A stretch of 64,000 nucleotides of DNA from Pochonia chlamydosporia 170 (lineage: Eukaryota > Ascomycota > Sordariomycetes > Hypocreales > Clavicipitaceae). This document shows, one piece after another, positions 45,928 through 56,674 of the stretch. The position numbers were made by a program, and so were the translations under genes. The stretch is from positions 6,758,001 through 6,822,000 of the forward strand of contig NC_035790.1 of assembly GCF_001653235.2 (NCBI RefSeq), written 5' to 3'. Each line of letters starts with the position of its first letter. Position 1 is the first letter of the stretch. The notes beneath the pieces were generated by a model, which saw nothing but the letters and a program-made list of their open reading frames with translations, had not been told where the DNA came from and made no database searches.

Positions 45928-46875
45928 CTACGCCGTATCCCGCCACAAGTCAACCATGCCCCCCGTCGCAGGGTAAAACGCCAACAACGAAATCATAATA
46001 TCAGGCAGGAACCCGCCCGTCGTTGACCCCCAATGAACCGTGAGAGGAGCCCACGCCAAGTTCCTGAAGAAGCTCTTGTTCCACTGCGCCGCCCAAACCG
46101 TATCCTTTGCCGCCGCACCACTGCTCACCTTGCGAGCCCGCTCGACCAGCAAGCGAGCCCCCTCCATGGCAACATACAGACCCCAAGCGCGAACACTCAG
46201 CAGCCCCAAACGGCCCTGTGTAGCCGGCGCAAACGGCAGAACCTTCTTACTCGACAAAAAGGCCACGTTCTCAGACGCCTGGTAGACGATGAGAGACGTA
46301 ATCTGTGCAAAAGAGACGAGCGTGTCGAACAGGGCCTCGGACGAATCTTCAGTTCCAATCGCCTTGTCCTTGGACTTTGCTGATGCGCGCGTCCTCAGAA
46401 CCAGTCTCTTGGCGGCAAAGTATAAGCCTAGCAGGCCCCAGAGGCGGCCCATGGTTCTGGTTTCGCTAATCATGGCGGCGAGGGCCTTGAACCGTCCTCC
46501 TACCTGGAGAGCCAGGGCCGCGAGCGGAGGCTGCGGCGTGGCAGAGGACATTACCACGGTTGTCGCGGGCGGTAGCTTGAACGCCAGGGCGACGAGACGC
46601 CGTGCTGATTGTCGGATGGCTGCTCCGCCGACGGTTTCCAGCACGGAGCCGGTTAATCGGGAGGCATAGCAGGCGAAGAGGAGGACGGCCTCGGCGCCGG
46701 CTCGTGTTTGCATGCATCGTAGGAGGTGCGCGAGGAAGGCGTCCACGCGGGATGGAGTTGTAGCGAGGACGGCGGAGATGGGAGCCTTTTGGTTTGACGG
46801 CGGAGGTGCTGATGGGGGAACGGCGGAATCGACGCTGGTGTCGATGCCGGCGGTGGATTTCTCGGCGGCAGTCAT
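45928..46875 (-). CDS. PEX11-family peroxisomal membrane protein (Pex11C-like)
   Basis: Single exon, 315 aa. After a disordered N-terminus (1-35) the chain has RVDAFLAHLLRCMQTRAGAEAVLLFACYASRLTGS-like opening helices. These are followed by amphipathic helices and GRLWGLLGLYFAAKRLVLR, as in fungal Pex11C proteins. Further helical segments rich in Ala and Leu (around 185-250) and a hydrophobic C-terminal stretch fit a membrane-associated peroxin. PEX11 proteins tubulate and divide peroxisomes. The assignment rests on overall pattern rather than on a catalytic motif. Confidence 0.72.
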   Translation of the reverse strand: MTAAEKSTAGIDTSVDSAVPPSAPPPSNQKAPISAVLATTPSRVDAFLAHLLRCMQTRAGAEAVLLFACYASRLTGSVLETVGGAAIRQSARRLVALAFKLPPATTVVMSSATPQPPLAALALQVGGRFKALAAMISETRTMGRLWGLLGLYFAAKRLVLRTRASAKSKDKAIGTEDSSEALFDTLVSFAQITSLIVYQASENVAFLSSKKVLPFAPATQGRLGLLSVRAWGLYVAMEGARLLVERARKVSSGAAAKDTVWAAQWNKSFFRNLAWAPLTVHWGSTTGGFLPDIMISLLAFYPATGGMVDLWRDTA

Positions 46876-48975
46876 GTTTGCGAGGTTGCGGCCAGAGGTT
46901 GGAGTTTGTATGACAAGCAGTGGTGGTGTTGGGTTGCTGCTTTGGGTGTCGAGGTGTCGAGGTTGATGGGCAGATAAGATTATCTATCGGTTCGAGCCTC
47001 GGATATGCGAGGACGCAAAGGGCGCCGTGGGGCCTGTGAGCTGTCGAGGTAGAACAAGAGGTGCGAGTCTTCGGTAAATTGGTGGAAATATTGGTGCACG
47101 CTGGTAATTGTCCACGGATAAAGAGGAATTGGAGTGCCGGACAGCCACTTTTGAAATGTTGAGGTCAACTGTGCTTCAATTGTGTGATGCGGCGGAGGCC
47201 GGGGTATGTATGTATGTGTAAGTATGCTACCAAATGGATATGTATGCCTTTGCATGCAGCCACCCCGAACTGTCTCCGGAGTCCCCTCTGAGACGCTGAA
47301 AGCTCAAGCTGTTAGGCTTGACCCTTAAATTGTTTGTGGGGTCCCAGTATCCTCTCCTCGAGTTTCAATGTTCCAATTCGCGAGGTTCAATGTGGCTGCT
47401 GTTGTCGCATTGGCTTCGGTGCCTCGGCATTAAATCATCATTCAACGCTCCACCATCCTCGGTCGGCTGAAGTTCTTGTCCCATGCTCTACTACCACTAA
47501 GCCTTGTTATATTGTCTTTCATAAACGACTGAATGTATTAATATGTGATTGGCAAAGTATGGTTATTACTCGTAGCTCATTCTTTTACTTGTCTTGGATG
47601 TAAACCTCAACACATGTTTCGTCCCGAGGCAACCAACCACTAACTACCTAATCGTCTGATACGCAGGACGCATCCCGTTGACCCAATACGAAAACCAGAC
47701 ACCCCTGAGTACATTGTCTAACTACAGCATGTTAACAATACCAGAGCAGTGTAGTTCCATCCAAGGGACACGCCGTCCCGCGAAAATACCCGTCGTGCCA
47801 CATCAGTTGACTTGAGCCGGCACCCGCTGCCGCGGAGCTCCGGCGGCTCATCAACGTTGATTCCCAGTCAATGCCATACTTCAGGATTGAGCACTCCTAA
47901 CCCCCCACAAATGCGTTCTAGCATCCCAAATGCAGTTTACTCCTGGCCAATTTCAGGGACCCTGTTGGTTAGACTTTGGGGTTGATGGAGAATAGAACCA
48001 AGGATCCGACTAAGGTGGCACTCGCCGGAGTCCGGCCATGGAAACCATGAGTGACAAATATTTTGAATTCACCGGGTATACTTGTACTGACCAGGCGACA
48101 TATTGAAACAATTTCATTTTGACTCAAGAGAACTGGTTTGAACGGTGACTATATCTGACAGATTGGTTGCAATGATGCACAATTCCAATGTTCTACTGCC
48201 AGGCCTGTTCAGGGTTGGTAACATTACTTCAGGATGCCCGAGGTTGCTCTGCAGAAAGTTGACTTTGAATTAAATCGAGCAAAGCATCCATCTTGGGTCC
48301 AATCCTGATTAAGCTATAACTCTATACAAGATATGATTTGCCGTCGAAACTAGTTAGGATATGCCGTGCCAGACAAACACAAGGGAGTCTGTTCCTTGCC
48401 AAGTTAAGACACCACTTGGTAGTTGATCCAAAATAGCCAGACCTACAACTACAGTAGCAAAATGACTCCCGAAACAGAACAACGAAGCTAACCCTCTACA
48501 TGTAGACTTGGTAATCCAGTAAGGAAACCACATTCCAATCCTTATGAGCCACCTTACGTAGTTGCAACAGCAGCACCGCTCCATCCACACAAGTGGAAGA
48601 TTCTAAACCGTCACATCTTAAAGTCGTGGACATACGTCTAGAATAAGTTTTTGTATTCACCTCTCTATCCCCCCGAAACAACTTTGTGGACAAAGGGAGA
48701 GAAATTGACACTTCCAACTACCCGCCCCCGCCATGCATTTTTATGCAAATCCTCAGTTTCGACCGCATATCTCGTGTCATCCGTCACATCCATCAAGCCC
48801 CATTCCATTCCATGCATGACAGTTAGGACACAACAAAGAAAAATAGCCACAAATAGTTTTAATAACTTCCCGTATGCCGTAAGCTGCGCGAAAAGTGTGC
48901 GCCTACGCCCAAATACCAAGTTTGTTTAAATGCCTTTCTCCTCCACCAGGACTGCAAAACAGTCTCTTTGGTCTC
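46876..48975. other. Gene-poor 2.1 kb spacer
   Basis: Between the PEX11-like promoter (right of 46875) and the 3' end of eIF3c. No supported coding or RNA gene. A GGTTCGAGCC string at about 46990 resembles a tRNA B box but lacks the rest of a tRNA. Confidence 0.5.
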
Positions 48976-51830
48976 TTAACCCCGAACAGCGGCTCCCAAA
49001 GCACCACCAGTGAATTGAGTACCACCAGCTTGTCTTTGAGTGTTGCCACCGGTACGAGCACCGCCACGTCCAGATCGCTGGCCTCCTCGTTGGCCACCGC
49101 GCCCACGGCCGCCTTGTCGCTCGAAAGCGTTGGATGTGCCTTGGGTGCGGTGCTCGAGAGTCCGCTCGTTGGTCTCAATGAGTGCGCTAGCCTTGTCAGA
49201 CAGTGTGAGTGCCAGTGACTGAAGGCGGCTGAGTTCAACTCCCTTGCGGAAGATGACGTTGTTCGTGACCTGGTCCAGTGAGGCGGCCAATTCCTCGTGG
49301 CTAATCATCTTACTGACAATGGCGGCAACCTTGGTAATGTCCAGCTCAAACATTGCGCTGACAGTGTCAAGGGCCAGAGTGTCGTAGAAGGGGGCGTATG
49401 TGAAGAGGTAGGTGCGAAGACCTTCCTCCTGGATCTGTTTGGAGAGCATGGTCTTGATCTCCTCGGCATTGGGCATCAGTTCCCAGATCTTGATGCTGTG
49501 AATAAAAGTTGTTGACTTCTTCCATTCGCCAGCCGCAAGGGCCTTGGAAGCCTGCATGACGTGATCCCTGGTGTTCTCAGGGGGTCCGGTGAAAATTTGT
49601 CTCTCGTGGTACTCGAGCATGCGTCTGTAGGTCTTGCTGATGACGCGCTTCTTGACGTCGGGTGAGGATCCAGTCTGGGCCAGCAGAGGGATCTCCAGGA
49701 GCATGCTGCAAGTCAAGTACACGCACTCCAAAAGTTCTAGGTTGATGTGCATGTGGAACGGTAGCTGGCGCTGCTTCTCCAGTCGCTCCTGCTCGGGAGA
49801 GACTTGGTTGTATCTCTGCATCATCACACCTTGGGCCAGCAGCTCCTTTTGTCGGCCACTACCACAAATCTCCTGCAGGGTGTTTTGCGCATCGTAGACG
49901 AGACCCTTGCGGAAGGCACACAAGCCAACCTGAACCAAAGTTCGGTTGTAAAGGATTTGAGTCAGGACGTCGAAGTTGGGAATGGTGTCCTGCAAATGAG
50001 ACATGAGCATCATGTCACGGGCCTTGTAGTACTCGCCATGGAGGGCGAGGAAATAGACCTGGCACAACATGGCTCGAGCACGAATAATGCCGTCGCTATT
50101 GCTGAACAGGTAGTTGCAGAGGACATTAACCAAGTTGTTGGCGTCGCTGGACTGGCTGCGAGGAGTGATGACGGAGTCGACCTTATCGCCCGAGGCTTTC
50201 CAGCAGTTCTCCTCAAAGGTCTTGATAACTTGAGCAGGCTGCGAAAAGTCTTGTTAGTTTCTGCATCTTTGAGAAATGAATTGATAACTGGGATGGCTTC
50301 CTACCTTGAAGTAGACGTGTTCCAATCGTCGCATGACGATTCTGTTGACGCTGTCCTGAGGAATCTCCAGTGCGGAGTCCTTGCGCAAGTACTCGTAGTA
50401 GAGCTGGCCGCGGACAATGATGTTATACAAAGCACCCTCATCTTGAAGACGTTCGATGTATTCCGAAGTGTGGGGATCGATGCTTTGAAGGGATCGGACC
50501 AATTCATCATCAAGTCTCTCAACATATGATACCACGCTACCAGCAACCTTGATGTACTTCTCACCAGGCTGGAGAGCAGGGGGCTTCTCGTCGTCGTCCC
50601 ATTCTTCAACATTCTCGACAACAACGTAGTCCTTGTTATTCTCAAGAACAGTCAGGAGAGTAGAGAGTTCCTTCTCAGCAGCCTTCCAGTGTTCCAGGGG
50701 CATCACATTAGAAGTGCCAGCGCTCAGGTCGAATCGAGCGGAGACAATGGCGAGCAGAACACGGATCTGTTGGTAGGGAGTGTTGGCAATCTCGCCAAGC
50801 TTCTCCATAACCTTGATCTGCTCAACGCGGTCGGTGTTCTTCTTACCACGAGTCTCCATGATGCCTCGCAGGTGCTTGAAAATACCCTCGGGGGTGTACT
50901 GTAAAGTGCGGCCACCCTTGCCGACGGTGGCAAAACCATCATCGCCAAGTTCTTCAGGCTGAGCAACTTCTTCCTCAAATCTGGCAATCTTCTTCGGCTT
51001 CTTAACGGGCTCAGGCTCCTCGTCCTCTGACTCCATGAAGCCATCCTTGTCTTCTCTGTAGGCAGTGACCTCGGTCTGATACTCCTTGCTGGTCTTCTTG
51101 ATCTTTTGTTTGACAGCATTCAGGTTACGGGCCTGGATGGCGTTCATCTTCTTGGGTGTGACCTTTTGTTTGGCCAGAGCCTCGTTCATGAAATCCTCCA
51201 ACTCGGCGATGATTCGGATATAAGGCTTGGGTGTCTTGCCGCCATCTTGGATGCGGGTCACTTGTCTGCTGAGTTTATCGAATTCTGTCCAAAAAAAAAA
51301 AAAAAAATTGATGTTAGCATCATGATGAGTCCCAAATATTTTAAGTGCATCTTGTGTCTGTCTGGGCCAGCATATTGCATGCAAAGTCGCCCTTCCCCCA
51401 AAATTTCTGCCCCGACCTATGGAACAGGAATCGGGCAAATGCCCACAGTCTTTCAAAGACGAGGCTTCCACGTACCGGCTGAGATCAATGTCCAGTCGCC
51501 GTTCTTCTGGCCGTTCTCGATTTGCTTAATCGATGCATCGAGTTCATCGCGTTGTTTGTCCTTGGCACTCTTCACTTTGGCTCGGACTTCTTCCTCCTCA
51601 CTGTCGCTGTCTGAAGCGGCATCCCTCAAGAAACGGTTGGCACCACCGGCTTCGTCGTCGCTGGAACTTTCATCCTCGCTCATGTCAGAGTCGTCCATGT
51701 CGTCAGAATCGTCGGAATCATTCTGGTCGAGGCCGCCCTGCTCCTGCTGCTCCTCGTCGGTGTAGAGCTCTTCCTCATCAGAGGAGCTGTCGCTGGAGCT
51801 GTCCTCTCCACCACGGAAAAATCGAGACAT
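48976..51830 (-). CDS. nip1: Translation initiation factor eIF3 subunit c (NIP1)
   Basis: Three exons, complement(join(48976..50238,50305..51284,51476..51830)), give 865 aa. The start is the ATG of [15 protein letters not shown] at 51830 in an ACC-ATG context. The N-terminus is an acidic Ser/Asp/Glu tract that in yeast binds eIF1 and eIF5. It is followed by the conserved eIF3c N-terminal domain ([12 protein letters not shown], then [18 protein letters not shown]). The PCI domain covers about residues 600-780, including IWELMPN and [21 protein letters not shown]. The C-terminus is an RGG-rich tail. It is a core eIF3 subunit for 43S preinitiation complex assembly. Intron 1 contains a 17-T tract next to the acceptor. 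Confidence 0.96.
51291..51307 (-). repeat. A17/T17 homopolymer in eIF3c intron 1
   Basis: Seventeen A on the plus strand. On the gene's strand this is a T17 run, six bases before the CAG acceptor, where it can serve as polypyrimidine tract. Likely length-polymorphic. Confidence 0.8.
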
Positions 51831-52528
51831 GGTGGGCAAATATTTCTCTTGACGCTATTCCTCGGTGGATTTTGTCGCCTCGGGACGATCGAGGGGATAA
51901 ATAGGATCTGTCGCGAGGTGCGATGCGCGGGGTTAGGAATCGAGACGTGCTCTTGAGGGTCGAAAATTGATGATTTTTGGTGGGAGGTGGGGCGCGCAAC
52001 TTGGGGCTTAGCGAAGAGTCAGACTCAGACCAGGCAAGGAGGCAGGGAGGCAGGCACAGTCAAAAAGTTACAGTTGTCACAGTGCAGGTGCTCACACTCA
52101 GCCCCTCCTTCCCTGTGTAGTGCCGCCACTGGTGGCTCCGTCTCGCCTTGTGAATTCTTTGCTTGGGAAATTTTGTGGGTGCTTAGGTCAGCGGTCGGGT
52201 TTTGGTTTTTCCTTGACACCAGCACCTTTGTGCAGTGTGATGCCTGTGACAGTGCCTGGAGATGCTGTACCCTCCGCCACAATGTGCGCTAGCTGGTTGC
52301 GTGGTTGACCACTGAACGGCCACGCATTAGCCGTTTGGCCTGATTAGTGTGGGCACATCGAACAGGTCGGCTGACGGCGGGAGCGTCTGGGCCGACTGAC
52401 GACTTGGTTGGTGGTTCGGAATATTGTTACTCATTGAATGCCCTTGATTTCTCAGCAGCTTCAACTTCTCACCGACGTCACAGCTCATACACTCTCGCAG
52501 CGACAAATTTTGCCTTGCAGTTGTCGCC
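51831..52528. other. Divergent promoter region of eIF3c and ISA2
   Basis: 700 bases between two divergent housekeeping starts. No gene or clear motif beyond GGCAGGGAGGCAGG near 52040. Confidence 0.5.
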
Positions 52529-53314
52529 ATGGTCGGTGTTGGCTGCGCGAATAGCGCATCGGTCGCGAGGTCGTTCGTCCAAATAGCGAAGCGTGGTTAC
52601 TCAACCGCGGCCGAAAGACCATCTGCTCCTCTAGAGTTTCTGCTCCCACGAACTGTGCAAAAGGTCGACTGCCGCGCAGCGTTTCTGTTGCAATCGACAA
52701 GTCGCGGTCCCAACAGCAGTCGTTCCTTACAGCATACCCCATTTGCGAGTGTTGTACGTCAACCGCAGAGAAGAGGTTTCTCAGCGTCCGCCACCCGCCA
52801 GGCTACGGTGTGTGTTCTCAATCCTCAGGCGGACGAAGATGGTAAGGAAATGATGTTGGAGATTACTCCCAGGGCGGCCAAGGTATGTTAATGTTTTACA
52901 CTATTTACGAAAGGCCTTCACATTAACACCTCGATCTTGCAGCGCCTGTCAGAAATTATGAAGAAAGACGACAACCCAAATCTGGCACTCCGAATCCAAG
53001 TAGAAAGCGGCGGCTGTCACGGCTTCCAATATCTCATGAGCCTTGTCACTATACCGCCCAAAGACACGTCTGAGTGGTCGACTGTTGTAAACGACGATGA
53101 TACCATCTTCCAATACTCCTCCGACGAAGCACCGACGGCACAATTATCCGAAGGTGGCGCTAGGGTAATACTGGATGAGCCGTCTCTGGACTTGCTAAAA
53201 GGTAGCAAGGTGGACTTCACAATGGAACTAATCGGGTCACAATTCAAGATTGTTGACAATCCATACGCCACCAGTAGCTGCGGTTGTGGTACAAGTTTTG
53301 ATATCAAGATGTGA
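52529..53314 (+). CDS. isa2: Mitochondrial iron-sulfur assembly protein ISA2
   Basis: Two exons, join(52529..52882,52943..53314), give 241 aa. Residues 1-95 are basic and Ser/Ala-rich with no acidic block (SFVQIAKRGYST, then QRRGFSASATRQ), a mitochondrial presequence. The A-type HesB/IscA domain covers 110-241. The three conserved cysteines are present: one in GGCHGFQY and the pair in SSCGCGTSF near the C-terminus. ISA2 works with ISA1 and IBA57 to make 4Fe-4S clusters for aconitase, lipoyl synthase and related enzymes. Divergent from eIF3c. Confidence 0.95.
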
Positions 53315-53737
53315 GAGGTGGGACAGGGACTTGTTTAAAAGGCGAAGGCTGTGTACATCTGAAATTAGAATCCAAGGGAGAGAAAACTATCCTTGCTCCA
53401 CTCATAAATACTGCATTATAGAATTTCACACACATACTGTGTGGTTCTAATAGAATAAACATGTTTCATGCATACAACGTGGTGATATTAGGCAGGGTCA
53501 TAGGACCGCCAGGCTGTGGCGAAAGACTATAGTTATATGGAAGACTTCATCACCTAGTGAACCCAACTTGAATCATTCAAGATCACAATGTGGCATGTGG
53601 AACTCTGTGTGTCATTCATCAAGGAATCAATTACCCTAATACGAAACGCCGAGCACCCATGCCGTAGAAAGTTTTCCCATTGTCCATGCCACACCAAACC
53701 CAGTCGTTAAAGCTAAACCACTTTTATTTCACTAAAT
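53315..53737. other. Convergent 3' spacer, no gene seen
   Basis: 3' regions of ISA2 and RPL7. Nothing else recognised. Confidence 0.55.
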
Positions 53738-55237
53738 CTAGTTCATTTGGCGGACGAGGGCGTTGATGGCCTCCTCGCGGTTGCCAAGGTCACCACCCTC
53801 AATGAAGTGCTTGAACTTGCGGGTGCGGAAACCACCAGTGGGGTTGGAGAGCTTGAAGGGCCACAGGAAGTTGGAGGCCTGCTTGAAGTTGGGGCCGACG
53901 GAGTAGATCTCGTGGACGAGATCCTCCATGCAGACAATGCCATACTTGCCGAGAGACTCCTCAATGATGGCGTTGTCGGTCAAAGCAGTGCGCTGCTTGT
54001 TGACCTTACCGTAACCACGCTTGTAGACGAGCTCCTTGATGGTCTTCAGGTTGGGGTAACCGTAGGCAACCCAGGGCTCGACAATCTTCAACATCTCGGT
54101 GGTGGCCTTGGTAGCCTTGATGAAAACACCGTTGTTGATCTGGAGAAGACGGAGCAGCTGGAGAGTCTTGCGGGGCTTGGGGGGCATCTTGTTGATACCC
54201 TTGATACGGACGACAAAGATCAACTTGGACTCAGGAATGTAGGCAGAGTCGCTCTTCTTGGCAACACGGTCAAGACGGATCTTCTCGCGCTCTGCATCGC
54301 GGTACTCCTTGACGTACTTCTCAGCACGCTTGAAGATGACGCCACGCTTCTCCTTGTTGGCCTATTCCGAGAACCAAAGTCAGCAACTTGATTTCCAGAA
54401 TGAAATGCATAAACATGAAGGCTTTGGTTAGGCGAAAGATCAGACCCGAAAGAAGGTATAATATATCAACAGCATTGACAATGTCTAGTTGATGTGTGTG
54501 TTGTGCATCATTATGCCACGGAACTGCAGGGAGAAAATACGTACAGCCTTCTTCTTCTGGACAGCGGCGGTGCGCTCAGCACGAGCCTTCTCCTGAGACT
54601 TGCGCTTCTTGAGAAGCGTCTCAGGGACGAGGATCTGCTCTTTGGTAGGAACGGAACTACACAGGGAAATCAGATTAGTACGAGGTCCGGCATACTCTCT
54701 GAGGTATGAACAAGAGCGCCGGTGCGAGAACTGTGGCTGTAGCGCGACATTCTCTGCTTTGGCTGACTCGAATTTGAATTTGATCGGTGAGATTGGAAGG
54801 GAAATCTGGTCAACAATTTCTTGTTGTCCACATTGTCCACAAAGTATCCGACACTCATCCAACAACAACCTCGAACAAGATGTTCAAGAAGAATAGTCAC
54901 TGGCACTCGCAACAGGTGTTTCCGACCAGTAGCATCGGTGCTTTGACGTGACAATAAATTTTAGAGCGAAGAATTAACGAGAAATTTCTTCATCTCCAAC
55001 ACCTTCAACATCATCTCTCAGCCCGCAAGCAGTATTTCAGCCTGAGTAACCAAGGGAGACGCCAAAGAGAGATCGAGCTGGCAGTTTCCCCAAAGCTCTC
55101 GTGCTCAATTAAGAGACGAGAACCATCATGAACTGCCCAGCGAGAGGACCACGGACAATCTGCAAAAGAACTCGAAACCGGGCTCGATGGCCATATCGAC
55201 AATGCGCTCAAGGAGGATTAACATACGTGGCACCCAT
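53738..55237 (-). CDS. rpl7: 60S ribosomal protein L7 (uL30)
   Basis: Three exons, complement(join(53738..54361,54545..54656,55227..55237)), give 248 aa, the standard length. Exon 1 has only 11 coding bases (ATG GGT GCC AC), a layout common for fungal ribosomal genes. Intron 1 is 570 nt and intron 2 is 183 nt. The product has the basic N-terminal extension ([15 protein letters not shown]), the uL30 core [21 protein letters not shown], and the closing [19 protein letters not shown]. It is a structural protein of the large subunit. Intron 2 carries a probable snoRNA. It shares a divergent promoter with RPS14. Confidence 0.97.
54433..54517 (-). ncRNA. Probable C/D-box snoRNA in RPL7 intron 2 (snR39-family)
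   Basis: On the gene's strand, a C box ATGATGC (54511-54505, consensus RTGATGA with the last base off) is followed 61 bases later by a D box CTGA (54443-54440). The bases just upstream of the D box are complementary to GACCCGAAAGA, a highly conserved 25S rRNA segment near yeast position 805. By the D+5 rule the methylated base would be the G after ACCC (yeast Gm805, snR39B). Yeast snR39 and snR59, which modify the neighbouring A807, also lie in RPL7 introns. An internal ATCAAC/GTTGAT inverted repeat separates the C'/D' region. The terminal stem is weak (GGC/GCC). Host gene, size and guide together make chance unlikely. Confidence 0.62.
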
Positions 55238-55575
55238 TTTTGCGACTGGCTGTTTGGTGAAGTCGGTTAGTATTTGGCTTTGGGATGGAAAAGAAGGAGG
55301 GTAGGAGAAATACAAGTCGGTCGGTTTTTTTTCCTTTCTCTGGGCTGGGTGGAGCAGTCCTGCGGTGGAGATTATTTCCCGCTTGCCAAAATTTTGGTGC
55401 TAGGGTTAGGTTTTTTGCCTGCACCACACACAAAATCTGGACTTTTCTGCCTTGCCCCACCGCCCTTGAGCATCCCGCCCTCACTCGCCCACACCACTCT
55501 AGCGCCTATCACGATATTGGAAAGATTGTTCTGCATTTCCAACCGCCAGTGTCGAGAAACCAGACAAAATTCACA
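55238..55575. promoter_or_regulatory. Bidirectional RPL7/RPS14 promoter
   Basis: 338 bases separate two divergent ribosomal protein genes of opposite subunits, which should be co-expressed. The region carries pyrimidine-rich leaders and a telomere-repeat-like box near its middle. Shared regulation is inferred from this layout. Confidence 0.7.
55401..55410 (+). promoter_or_regulatory. Telobox-like motif TAGGGTTAGG
   Basis: TAGGGTTAGG matches a TTAGGG-type telobox, the binding sequence of Tbf1/TRF-like factors that control ribosomal protein genes in many fungi. It lies about midway between the two ribosomal start codons. Confidence 0.5.
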
Positions 55576-56279
<704 letters not shown>

Positions 56280-56674
56280 GCGCCATCACGACGATGGGAA
56301 TGGCTTGGTTTGGACTGGAATTTCGCTATCTGGTTTCTCTTCGGCGTTGAGAAAAACGAGGGGAACGGCCATAGTGCCTGGTCCCCATTCTACTGTGCTC
56401 TGTCACATCCGAATAGCGGGTGTTTTGGCGAGCTGCTAGGTAGACGGATATGAATTCGCCCCCCGAAGCAGGCCCATGAACAGTACTCCTAGTCCGCGAC
56501 TCTCCTGCATTGTGACCTGTGTGACGTGCGATCATCCGTTTCAGTGAAAATGAAATTTGAAACGATGTTGGTATGAGCCAATCGAGGCATACAAGTCTAC
56601 TCTAAGTGATAAACAAGTCCGAACTCCGCGCTGGCATGTCTACAGAAAATTTGACTCAGCTTCTGCCACACTCA
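56280..56674. other. Convergent 3' spacer, no gene seen
   Basis: 3' regions of RPS14 and RAD26. Nothing else recognised. Confidence 0.55.

Noticed and set aside
46985..47010. GGTTCGAGCC string resembling a tRNA B box
   Set aside because: No A box at the right distance upstream, no acceptor or T-stem complementarity, so no tRNA can be folded.
51831..51839. Three-residue extension of eIF3c
   Set aside because: It would start at TTG; the ATG at 51830 has a good context and matches the family start.
54657..55226. Further C/D-box snoRNAs in RPL7 intron 1
   Set aside because: Several TGATG-like and CTGA strings occur, but no pair has good spacing together with a guide matching rRNA that I recognise.
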